DNA of 8,414 nt from assembly GCA_001770355.1 (NCBI GenBank), contig MEQV01000001.1, positions 2,262-10,675 of the forward strand, written 5' to 3'. This DNA comes from Betaproteobacteria bacterium RIFCSPLOWO2_02_FULL_62_17. Lineage in GTDB: Bacteria; Pseudomonadota; Gammaproteobacteria; Burkholderiales; SG8-39. Position numbers and translations under genes: made by a program. Shown here in pieces: positions 1-5,928 of this stretch; positions within the stretch are counted from its first letter, which is position 1, and every line of letters begins with the position of its first letter. A model generated the notes under the pieces. It searched no databases. It had not been told where the DNA came from and saw only the letters and a program-made list of their open reading frames with translations.

Positions 1-732
1 CACCAAAATCGCGGGACTGCCAAGGCCGGCGCCGCGCACGTCTTCGATCGCGTTTTCCAACGACGTCACCAGAGCGCGCTGGGTGGACAAAGTGCCCTCC
101 TGAATCACCGCCACCGGCATCGATGCCGGCATGCCCGCGCCGCGCAATCCGTCGACAATCGACTCGAGATTCGAGATGCCCATGTAAATGACCAGCGTCG
201 TGCCGCTGGCGGTGAGCGCATCCCAGTCGGGCGCATCGCCCGCGCGGGTATGGCCGGTGATCAGCGTGACACCGTGGACGAAATCGCGATGCGTCACCGG
301 AATTCCCAATGCGGAGGGCACGCCGATGCCGGCGGTGATGCCGCTGATGACTTCCACCGGAATTCCCGCGGCGCGCAGCGTGGCCGCTTCCTCGCCGCCG
401 CGGCCGAATACGAAAGGATCGCCGCCCTTGACGCGCGCCACGCACAAGCCGCGCTTCGCGTAGCGCACCATCAATCGCTCGATAAACGCTTGCGGTGTCG
501 AGCGGCCACAGATCCCTTTCCCGCCGCGCTTGCCGACTTCGATGACGCGCGCGCCAGGCTTGATGAACTGCAGCACCTCGCGATTGACCAGGTCGTCGAG
601 CAGGACGACATCGGCCTGTCCCAACGCGCGCACGGCCTTGAGCGTGAGCAGTTCCACATCGCCGGGGCCGGCTCCGATCAGCATGGCTTTGCCAATTGGC
701 GGGGAAGAGCAGTGAAGGTTTGCGGTTTTCAT
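1..732 (-). CDS. cobA: Uroporphyrinogen-III C-methyltransferase (SUMT), 3' end missing
   Basis: Transfers two methyl groups from S-adenosylmethionine to uroporphyrinogen III, giving precorrin-2, the precursor of siroheme (nitrite and sulfite reductase cofactor) and cobalamin; cytoplasmic. I translated 244 residues before the window edge. Visible motifs: the SAM-binding loop LIGAGPGDVELLTLKAVRAL at residues 18-37, DDLVN at 46-50, KGGDPFVFGRGGEE at 102-115, ISGITAGIGVPSALGIPVTHRD at about 129-150, and YMGISNLESIV at 183-193. Family members are usually about 250-280 residues, so only a short C-terminus is missing. It is the single-domain form, with no CysG-type N-terminal fusion. The start at 732 is chosen because an in-frame TAG lies three codons upstream (739-741) and the alternative Met17 would remove the usual residues before LIGAGPG. 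An AGG lies at 738-740, but the predicted sigma-54 transcript would start after it. Its location in a nitrate locus suggests siroheme supply for nitrite reductase. Confidence 0.95.
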   Translation of the reverse strand, partial: MKTANLHCSSPPIGKAMLIGAGPGDVELLTLKAVRALGQADVVLLDDLVNREVLQFIKPGARVIEVGKRGGKGICGRSTPQAFIERLMVRYAKRGLCVARVKGGDPFVFGRGGEEAATLRAAGIPVEVISGITAGIGVPSALGIPVTHRDFVHGVTLITGHTRAGDAPDWDALTASGTTLVIYMGISNLESIVDGLRGAGMPASMPVAVIQEGTLSTQRALVTSLENAIEDVRGAGLGSPAILV

Positions 733-745
733 GCAAACCTATAGC

Positions 746-761
746 GCAAATGCCATGCCAA
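746..761 (-). promoter_or_regulatory. Sigma-54 (-24/-12) promoter for cobA
   Basis: The minus strand reads TTGGCATGGCATTTGC, against the sigma-54 consensus YTGGCACG-N4-TTGCW. The GG (759/758) and GC (747/746) are 12 bp apart, as required. The only departures are T for C in the -24 box and G after TTGC. Counting C746 as -12, transcription would start near 734, two bases before the cobA ATG. An NtrC-like site is centred about 96 bp upstream. Seen by eye; no transcript data. Confidence 0.6.
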
Positions 762-846
762 GCCAGAAAATTATGAAAAAGGTATTTAAATCATTGAGAT
801 GGAGGATAGCAAGGGGACTTTGTTGCGGCTCTCAAGGATAGGCATG

Positions 847-863
847 CGCACTGTAGCGGTGCA
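847..863. promoter_or_regulatory. NtrC-type enhancer upstream of cobA
   Basis: CGCACTGTAGCGGTGCA fits the NtrC-type pattern TGCAC-N7-GTGCA with one mismatch in the left arm. Positions 848-863 match 15 of 16 bases of the site at 5761-5776, about 4.9 kb away, including most of the normally unconserved centre. Its centre lies about 96 bp upstream of the cobA -24 box, a usual distance for an activator of sigma-54 polymerase. NtrC as the binding protein is inferred. Confidence 0.5.
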
Positions 864-1202
864 GAAATAGCGATGCTGCACTGCAATGCAGCTATTGGAA
901 AATGGGCTCAAGAGCCATCGCCCCCAGGAGTCTTGACCGCCAGTCGCAGATCGTGCATGGAAGCCGCAGCTTTTCATGCAAGCAACGAACGGCAAATCCA
1001 GTACCGAAATGCCCACATACATACGCGCTGAACGCAAACTCAGGTCCCTCGTGCATGCTGTTGGGTGCCCGGTCGCTCGACAAAATGTCTTTGTGGGGTC
1101 AGTCGGCACATAATCGGTGTTCCGGAGTGCGCTTCTCGGCGTTTCATTTCGGATTGGGCGATTCAATTCAGCATCGATGTTCGATTCATAGAATGGACTC
1201 GG
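864..1202. other. Non-coding stretch between cobA enhancer and cyclase-like gene
   Basis: No open frame here has recognisable protein character. A palindrome GCTGCA-N6-TGCAGC lies at 875-892 and might be an extra operator. I found no convincing sigma-70 or sigma-54 promoter for the gene starting at 1203, although that gene needs one because cobA runs the other way. No RNA gene or terminator was recognised. Confidence 0.4.
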
Positions 1203-2030
1203 ATGGAGATTAAATCGTCCTGCCTCGTCATAGCGGACATTAGCGGTTATACCCGCTTCGTGATGCTGCACACCACAAGTCTCCTGCATGCCGAGACCAT
1301 CATCACAGACTTACTGGAAGCCGTAATCGCCCAATCCGAACATCCTCTGACGATCGCAAAACTGGAAGGCGACGCCGTGTTCCTTTATGCGACTGTCGAA
1401 GGCGATCAGCGGGTGGCTACCCGGAATGTCCTCAAACAGGTCACGGAATTCTTTGATGCATTCAGGACCAAGGAACGCGCACTGATCGGCTGCAACACCT
1501 GCGGTTGTCCTGCCTGCCGCAGCATCGACAAGCTGCATTTAAAGGCTGTACTGCATTACGGCGACGTCGTGATCAAGAAAGTCGGACAGTTTTTGGAGCT
1601 GGCCGGCGAGAACGTGATCCTGGTCCATCGCCTGCTGAAGAACTCCATCACTATCAAAAATTACATTTTGATGACCGACACCTACTATCAGCTTAGCGGT
1701 GGCTTGGAAGGGGAACGCGTCGAGAGCCGCACTGAGAACGCGGAAGGTATGGGCGACGTGAGCGTCAAGGTTTATTACTTACGAGAAAAGATCCCTCTGC
1801 CTGCGCCGGCCCCGGCACGCATACCTGAGCCGGGCACGGAGTCCACAATCCTGTATGAACGAATGAATGATTACGCCTACCGTCGTCTCAGCGGGCTTGA
1901 ACCGCGGCGCAAGTTTTCATCGCTGCCGGACACGAAATTGACCCGGCTCAGCCGCTTGGATTACGCCATTGGACGCCTCATACCGCAGATCATAGCCACC
2001 CTATCTCGCGTATTCGCGAAAAAACACTAG
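1203..2030 (+). CDS. DUF2652-like protein related to class III nucleotide cyclases
   Basis: A 275-residue protein. The first ~150 residues resemble the class III adenylate/guanylate cyclase fold as seen in DUF2652 proteins: ADISGYTRFV at 11-20 with a possible metal Asp12, KLEGDAVFLYA at 53-63 with possible metal Asp57, HYGDVV at 118-123, and AGENVILVHRLLKN at 134-147. Against canonical cyclases, Lys53 fits the purine-selecting Lys and Arg143 the catalytic Arg, but the catalytic Asn position appears to be Ile139, so cyclase activity is uncertain. A cluster CNTCGCPAC (Cys97, 100, 102, 105) could bind a metal. After a Pro/Ala-rich linker (about 198-212) comes a basic C-terminal region of about 60 residues that I do not recognise. 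No signal peptide or clear membrane segment is seen. The start at 1203 is chosen because the domain begins just after it; an ATG at 1065 would add 46 residues without family character. The Shine-Dalgarno is weak. No visible functional link to nitrate. Confidence 0.75.
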   Translation: MEIKSSCLVIADISGYTRFVMLHTTSLLHAETIITDLLEAVIAQSEHPLTIAKLEGDAVFLYATVEGDQRVATRNVLKQVTEFFDAFRTKERALIGCNTCGCPACRSIDKLHLKAVLHYGDVVIKKVGQFLELAGENVILVHRLLKNSITIKNYILMTDTYYQLSGGLEGERVESRTENAEGMGDVSVKVYYLREKIPLPAPAPARIPEPGTESTILYERMNDYAYRRLSGLEPRRKFSSLPDTKLTRLSRLDYAIGRLIPQIIATLSRVFAKKH

Positions 2031-2096
2031 ACTTGCTCTATCGGATGACGACCGGCAAGATTGAAAATGCAGGACCCCATAGTGACCGCATCCGGA

Positions 2097-2109
2097 CGGC
2101 CGGGGGCCG
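2097..2109. other. Short GC hairpin between cyclase-like gene and antitoxin gene
   Basis: CGGCC-GGG-GGCCG forms a 5-bp stem with a 3-base loop. It could slow transcription leaving the upstream gene, but no T tract follows, so I do not call it a terminator. Confidence 0.2.
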
Positions 2110-2133
2110 CTCCGACTGGGGTACTATCTAACC

Positions 2134-2355
2134 ATGCAAATATCTACTGGCACGGTTGTTGGCGGCAAGATCGCAGTTGAAGGCCTTTCGCTTCCAGAAG
2201 GGACGGTCGTGACTGTGCTGACGCCTGAAGATGGCAAAGTGGTCAAGCTCGCTTCACAACTGGAAAAGGAACTTCTTGAGGCGATTGATGAGGCGGATCA
2301 AGAAGTAGGTAGGGCTGGGCTTGAGTTTCTCGAGAGCCTAAAGCGCTACGGTTAG
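2134..2355 (+). CDS. Small antitoxin-like protein paired with a ParE/RelE-type toxin
   Basis: A 73-residue acidic protein. The N-terminus (MQISTGTVVGGKIAVEG, then LPEGTVVTVL at about 21-30) resembles a recurrent family of short proteins encoded directly before ParE/RelE-like toxins; it probably forms a small beta-rich domain. The C-terminal half, about residues 38-73, is a charged helix (QLEKELLEAIDEAD), the kind of segment that wraps around a toxin. The length is normal for the family, so it looks intact. The toxin-like frame starts 2 bases after the stop, which implies translational coupling. No strong promoter or Shine-Dalgarno is visible; a TACTAT at 2122-2127 has no matching -35. DNA binding and autoregulation are inferred from context only. 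Confidence 0.6.
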   Translation: MQISTGTVVGGKIAVEGLSLPEGTVVTVLTPEDGKVVKLASQLEKELLEAIDEADQEVGRAGLEFLESLKRYG

Positions 2356-2357
2356 CC

Positions 2358-2624
2358 GTGGCGCTTGCCTATCGAATAAAGGCGCGCGCCAAGCGCGAAA
2401 TCGAGAAGGCTGCCGCATGGTGGGCCGAAACCGAAAACCGTCTTGATGCTCCTGGCGCTGTACGGAAAGGCGTGGAAGGTGCCCTGAAAATCCTCGTCGA
2501 GGACGAGCGGGCCGAAGCGGCCCTCCTATTGGCGTTGTTACCCGGAAATGCCCGCCCCTCGGGCGTCTTGGGGCGATTCACAATGAAGAATTCGCTTCAG
2601 CCTTTGCGAATCAGCAGCAGATAA
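2358..2624 (+). pseudogene. ParE/RelE-like toxin, probably truncated or decayed at its 3' end
   Basis: The frame opens with GTG two bases after the antitoxin stop. Residues 1-48 (YRIKARAKREIEKAAAWWAE, then APGAVRKGVEGALKILVE) look like the N-terminal helices of a ParE/RelE-superfamily toxin. From about residue 49 family character is lost: the usual beta strands of the form G-V-R-R-x-x-x-x-x-x-R-Y-x-x-Y-Y-R are missing and the frame runs through low-complexity sequence. At 88 residues it is shorter than the ~95-105 typical of the family, and its last 28 bases overlap the 3' end of the convergent kinase/phosphatase gene, as if a deletion or join replaced the real end. I could not restore the missing part in the other two frames by eye. 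An inactive toxin is likely but not proven. Confidence 0.5.
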
Positions 2625-4294
2625 ATCAACAAAAGGTTGACGACCACCGAGGCGATCGCGATCGATCGCCACAGCCAGACGCGGTCGCGTTCCAGCAGCG
2701 GCGTGCGCGGCACGGGCAGCACCGGCTTGTGTTCGCCCTGCTCCAGAGCGAGCAGCATTTCCTCGGCGGTCTCGAAGCGCAGTTTGCGGTCGCGCGCCAC
2801 CGCCTTGAGCAGCAGCAGGTCCAGCCAGCGCGGTATATCGGGCCGGTAGCGCGAGGGCGGCACCGGCTCGCCGAAGCGCGGGCGCTGGAACGGCTCGACT
2901 TCGCCGTAGGGATAGTGACGCGTGAGCAGGTGGTAAAGGGACACGCCCGCCGCGTACAGGTCGCTTTGTGCGCTGGCCGGCTCGCCGGCGATGAGTTCCG
3001 GTGCCATGTAGCTGGGCGTTCCCGGCACGCCCGCGATTTGCGGCCCGGCGTTGCCGCGGCTTTGCGCGACGCCAAGGTCCAGGATGCGCAGCTTGTCGTC
3101 GCTGCCCAGATGCAGGTTGGCGGGCTTGATGTCGCGATGCAGGATGTCCAGGCGATGCAGCGCGCCCAGTCCTTTCATCATGCGAATTCCCAGGCCGACC
3201 GTGTCGGCGACGGCGAAATGCGCGCCCTGGTCGAGACGCGCCTGCAGCGTCGCGCCTTCGTGGAAACTCATCGCGTAATACAGGGTGTTGCGTTCCGCGC
3301 CCTGGGGCAGCACCTGCGGAAAATAATGCGACAGCACGCGCCGCCCCAGCCATTCCTCGGCCATCAGCGCGGCGCGCTGCCCGGCGTCGTTCTCCAGCGC
3401 GGGTTGCAGCGTTTTCAGCGCGCACAGCTGTCCGGTTGCGCCAAGCCTCGCCTTGTACAGCAGCGTGGCGCGCGAATCGTGCAGCAGCTCGATGATCTCG
3501 AAGCCATCGAGCATCGCGCCGGGCTTGAGCCGCGGGGGCAGCGGCAGCCGCCGCGCGGAATGCAGCGACTCGGGCAGGCCGGTGGCGCCGGTGGCATCGA
3601 TGCGCACCACCAGGGCGCTGGCGTTGTCCAGGCCGCCGCGCGCCAGCGCTTCCCGGGCAAGAATGTTCGCGGCGGCCTCGGGTTCGGAATGGCGTTCGAG
3701 AAGAAAGCCCATGGCGCGATCGCCCAGGGGTTCCCAGACGCCGTCGCTGACCAGCACGAACACGTCGCCCGCGCGCAGATCGTCCTCGGCGTAATCCATC
3801 GACAGATGCGCGTCCAGGCCGATGGCGCGCGTCAGCACATGGCGCATGTCGGGGCGGTCCCAGACGTGATCGACGGTGAGGCGCGTGAGCGCGCCCGCGC
3901 GCCAGCGATAGACGCGGCTGTCGCCCACGTGCGCGAGCGTGTAGCGCGCGCCGTGCAGCACCAGGGCCGAGAGCGTGGTCGCCATGCCGGAGAGTTCGCG
4001 ATGCGCGGCGCCTTGAGCAATCAGCCAGCGGTTGATGGCATTGAGCACGCGATCGAGCGCTTGCGTGGTGCCCCAGGTTTCAGGGGTCGCGTAGTAATCC
4101 GAAAGCAATCCGCGCACCGTGTATTCGGCGGCCTCGCGTCCGCCGCCGTTGCCCGATACGCCGTCTGCGAGCGCCAGCAGCACGCCCTTGGCCTCGAGTT
4201 CCGCGCCGGTGGAGAGCACCATGCCGACATGGTCTTCGTTGCGCGCGCGCGCGCCGGTGAGGCTGGCATGGCCGGTGGTGACTGCGAGCGGCAT
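2597..4294 (-). CDS. Fused PP2C phosphatase - Ser/Thr kinase with C-terminal membrane anchor
   Basis: A 565-residue bifunctional phosphosignalling protein. Residues 1 to ~232 are a PP2C (PPM) phosphatase with its metal Asp motifs: RNED (18-21), ADGVSGNGG (43-51, Asp44), AHVGDSRVYR (121-130, Asp125), VSDGVWEPL (182-190, Asp184), LDNA (222-225, Asp223). A linker leads to a Hanks-type kinase, ~262-518: CALK (Lys294), candidate Glu313/314, HRDIKPANL (386-394, Asp388, Asn393), DLG (406-408) in place of DFG, MAPE (430-433) and SDLYAAG (444-450, Asp445). The ATP-binding loop (LLHDSRATLLYKA) has lost its usual glycines. A hydrophobic helix at ~541-562 followed by RKG suggests a tail anchor with both enzymes in the cytoplasm. 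Start: AAGGA six bases upstream of the ATG. It lies 94 bp behind the transporter gene on the same strand. A similar kinase gene lies beside the nitrate transporter in the Pseudomonas aeruginosa cluster, as I recall. The target is unknown; transporter control is inference. Confidence 0.93.
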   Translation of the reverse strand: MPLAVTTGHASLTGARARNEDHVGMVLSTGAELEAKGVLLALADGVSGNGGGREAAEYTVRGLLSDYYATPETWGTTQALDRVLNAINRWLIAQGAAHRELSGMATTLSALVLHGARYTLAHVGDSRVYRWRAGALTRLTVDHVWDRPDMRHVLTRAIGLDAHLSMDYAEDDLRAGDVFVLVSDGVWEPLGDRAMGFLLERHSEPEAAANILAREALARGGLDNASALVVRIDATGATGLPESLHSARRLPLPPRLKPGAMLDGFEIIELLHDSRATLLYKARLGATGQLCALKTLQPALENDAGQRAALMAEEWLGRRVLSHYFPQVLPQGAERNTLYYAMSFHEGATLQARLDQGAHFAVADTVGLGIRMMKGLGALHRLDILHRDIKPANLHLGSDDKLRILDLGVAQSRGNAGPQIAGVPGTPSYMAPELIAGEPASAQSDLYAAGVSLYHLLTRHYPYGEVEPFQRPRFGEPVPPSRYRPDIPRWLDLLLLKAVARDRKLRFETAEEMLLALEQGEHKPVLPVPRTPLLERDRVWLWRSIAIASVVVNLLLIYLLLIRKG

Positions 4295-4371
4295 CTTGAT
4301 TCCTTGACGAGCCTTCGCATCAACCGAAGGCAGCGAGGGAGATACGCGGACTTATTGCTTCATTCTGAACC

Positions 4372-4385
4372 AGCCCCGCGGGGCT
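4372..4385. repeat. Perfect 14-bp palindrome between transporter and kinase/phosphatase genes
   Basis: AGCCCCGCGGGGCT is a perfect inverted repeat starting four bases past the transporter stop codon. In RNA it could form a 5-bp stem with a CGCG loop. There is no T tract on either strand, so it is a poor terminator; it could lower read-through into the downstream gene or protect the transporter mRNA end. Confidence 0.35.
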
Positions 4386-4388
4386 CGC

Positions 4389-5603
4389 TTACACCTTCGC
4401 GGCGGTGAGATGCGCCGCGCCCCAGGTGGTGCGCCAGCGGCTTTTGACGGCGGTGAGCCCAACCAGGGCAACCAGGGCTAGACAGCCAAACACCAGCAGG
4501 CCGGCCTGATAGCTGCCGGTTAGTTGCCGGGAATATCCGAGGCTGGATGCGAGGTAGAACCCGCCGATGCCGCCCGCCATGCCCACCAGGCCCGTCATCA
4601 CGCCAATCTCCTTGCGAAAGCGCTGCGGCACCAGTTGAAACACCGCGCCGTTGCCCATTCCCAGCGACAACATGGCGACCACGAAAACCGCAAGCGCGAG
4701 ACCGGCATGGGGCAGTCCGATACTGACGATGCCTATGGCGGCCGCGGCGACGAGGTACATCACCGACAGCGAGCGGATGCCGCCGATGCGGTCGGCGAGC
4801 ATGCCTCCGAGCGGACGAACGACGGAACCGGCGAACACGCAGGCGGCAGTGTAATAACCAGCGGTGACGGGGCTCAAGCCATATTGATCGTTGAAGTAGA
4901 GCGTGAGCGACGAAGCCAGACCGACAAAACCGCCGAAGGTTACGCTGTAGAAGAACATGAACCACCACGCATCCTTGTCGCGCATGATGTCGAAATAGGC
5001 CGAGAGCGCTTTCGGAGCAGGACACTCCGGGCTGTCCTTGGCGAAAACCAGATACAGCGCGAACACCGCGACCAGCGGGATGAGGGCGATGCCGAACACC
5101 GAATTCCATCCGTACCAGAGCGCCAGCGTCGGCGCGAACAGCGCGGCGAACACCGTGCCCGAGTTGCCCGCGCCCGCGATGCCCAGCGCCGTGCCCTGAT
5201 GCTCCGGCGGGTACCAGCGCGAGGCCAGGGGCAGCGCCACCGCGAACGATGCGCCGGCCATGCCCAGTATCAGGCCGACGAACAGCACTTCGTCGTAACT
5301 GGTGATGCCGTGCAGCCAGGCCCAGCCCAGTCCGGCAATCACCATCACCTGGCCGATGCTGCCTGCCATTTTCGGTCCGAGGTGGTCGACAAGAATTCCC
5401 ATCACGATGCGCAGCAGCGCGCCGGCAAGCACCGGCGTGGCGACCATCAAACCCTTCTGCGCCGCATCGAGTTGCAGGTCCGCGGCGATCTGCACCGCCA
5501 GCGGACCCAGCATCACCCACACCATGAAAGAGAGATCGAAATACAGGAACGCCGCGAACAGAGTCGGCGTATGTCCGGATTTCAGAAATGAGGATTGCCG
5601 CAT
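4389..5603 (-). CDS. nasA: Nitrate transporter, NarK/NasA family (MFS)
   Basis: Imports nitrate (possibly nitrite) across the inner membrane. It has 404 residues with about 12 hydrophobic segments, the usual size for the nitrate/nitrite porter family. Signatures: AGAGNSGTVFA at 143-153 and GMGNGAVFQLVPQRF at 315-329, the two Gly-rich nitrate signature helices; Arg65 (GALLRIVMG) and Arg263 (SVVRPLGG) fit the paired arginines that bind the anion. A loop with DHLGPK at 73-78 follows the MFS pattern between helices 2 and 3. The start at 5603 is supported by GGAG five bases upstream (5609-5612) and a normal N-terminus; a longer frame to 5721 in another register is a shadow. It is transcribed leftward from a sigma-54 promoter with a predicted leader of about 52 bases, and the kinase/phosphatase gene follows 94 bp behind. 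narK-type respiratory function is possible but less likely beside nasC. Confidence 0.93.
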   Translation of the reverse strand: MRQSSFLKSGHTPTLFAAFLYFDLSFMVWVMLGPLAVQIAADLQLDAAQKGLMVATPVLAGALLRIVMGILVDHLGPKMAGSIGQVMVIAGLGWAWLHGITSYDEVLFVGLILGMAGASFAVALPLASRWYPPEHQGTALGIAGAGNSGTVFAALFAPTLALWYGWNSVFGIALIPLVAVFALYLVFAKDSPECPAPKALSAYFDIMRDKDAWWFMFFYSVTFGGFVGLASSLTLYFNDQYGLSPVTAGYYTAACVFAGSVVRPLGGMLADRIGGIRSLSVMYLVAAAAIGIVSIGLPHAGLALAVFVVAMLSLGMGNGAVFQLVPQRFRKEIGVMTGLVGMAGGIGGFYLASSLGYSRQLTGSYQAGLLVFGCLALVALVGLTAVKSRWRTTWGAAHLTAAKV

Positions 5604-5666
5604 GTTTGCTCCAAAGGAAAACTAGCGCGGCCATTGATTTGGCAGCATGCCTTCTCGAAGCAATTC

Positions 5667-5682
5667 GCAAGCCCCGTGCCAG
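5667..5682 (-). promoter_or_regulatory. Sigma-54 (-24/-12) promoter for the nitrate transporter operon
   Basis: The minus strand reads CTGGCACGGGGCTTGC, an exact match to YTGGCACG-N4-TTGC; only the base after it (G instead of A/T) departs from the consensus. With C5667 as -12, transcription would start near 5655, giving a leader of about 52 bases that includes the GGAG at 5609-5612. This is the best of the three sigma-54 sites in the window. Confidence 0.75.
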
Positions 5683-5759
5683 GCGCCGCGATCCTGCCCA
5701 ACTCGTTGTGGCGAAAGCCAAATAATCGCGTCAGCGGTGCACCTATCGCATCGTTCCCA

Positions 5760-5776
5760 TGCACTGTTGCGGTGCA
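5760..5776. promoter_or_regulatory. NtrC-type enhancer shared by transporter and nitrate reductase promoters
   Basis: TGCACTGTTGCGGTGCA has both perfect arms of TGCAC-N7-GTGCA, the known NtrC operator pattern. It lies between the two divergent sigma-54 promoters and differs from the site at 847-863 by two bases in 17. NtrC or a related nitrogen-response activator is inferred as the binding protein; none is encoded in this window. Confidence 0.65.
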
Positions 5777-5899
5777 ACATTATGCTCATGCGCACTATCG
5801 ACGCGCCTCGCCGCGATCGTCTGCTGCGAAAAAGTGCGTCGCAATCATGGCTCAACCGATGGGAACTCATCTTTCTGCCGGAAAATTCTGCGCGGCCGA

Positions 5900-5916
5900 T
5901 TGGCATGGTGATTGCT
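5900..5916 (+). promoter_or_regulatory. Sigma-54 (-24/-12) promoter for nasC
   Basis: TTGGCATGGTGATTGCT matches YTGGCACG-N4-TTGCW with a single change (T for C in the -24 box). GG at 5902-5903 and GC at 5914-5915 have the required 12-bp offset. It shares TTGGCATGG-N3-TTGC with the cobA promoter. With C5915 as -12, transcription would start near 5927, two bases before the ATG chosen for nasC. Confidence 0.65.
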
Positions 5917-5928
5917 AACGTTCAGCAT

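Larger units (their letters stand above)
5604..5928. promoter_or_regulatory. Divergent control region between nitrate transporter and nitrate reductase genes
   Basis: This 325-bp region holds no gene with recognisable protein character. It contains a sigma-54 promoter firing left (5667-5682), one firing right (5900-5916), and a 17-bp NtrC-type palindrome between them (5760-5776) at about 88 and 134 bp from the two -24 boxes. A smaller palindrome GGTGCACC at 5736-5743 carries both half-sites of the same motif without proper spacing and may be a weak extra site. The layout suggests that one activator drives both genes. Confidence 0.6.

Noticed and set aside
726..981. Direct repeat TTTTCATGCAA at 726-736 and 971-981
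   Set aside because: Only 11 bases with no matching flanks; compatible with chance, and one copy simply covers the cobA start codon.
786..1289. Open frame of 167 codons on the minus strand upstream of cobA
   Set aside because: No family character, it overlaps the start of the cyclase-like gene, and it covers the cobA enhancer region.
2509..2564. Two hairpins (GGGCCG-AAG-CGGCCC at 2509-2523 and GCCCG-N5-CGGGC at 2550-2564) as a terminator for the kinase gene
   Set aside because: Neither is followed by a T tract on either strand and both lie inside the toxin-like frame; short GC stems are expected here by chance.
2729..4408. Long open frame of 559 codons on the plus strand, opposite the kinase/phosphatase gene
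   Set aside because: It is antisense to a gene with clear motifs and its translation is rich in Ala, Arg, Gln and His with no domain; such shadows are common in GC-rich DNA.
4360..5721. Open frame of 453 codons on the minus strand overlapping the transporter gene
   Set aside because: It is in a different register from the transporter, whose membrane helices and signatures are clear; the alternative product is Arg-rich with no recognisable family.
5782..5928. In-frame upstream extension of nasC to ATG at 5782 or 5905
   Set aside because: The added residues do not resemble the N-terminus of nitrate reductases, and the sigma-54 promoter at 5900-5916 would lie inside the coding sequence. A longer start remains possible if that promoter is not real.
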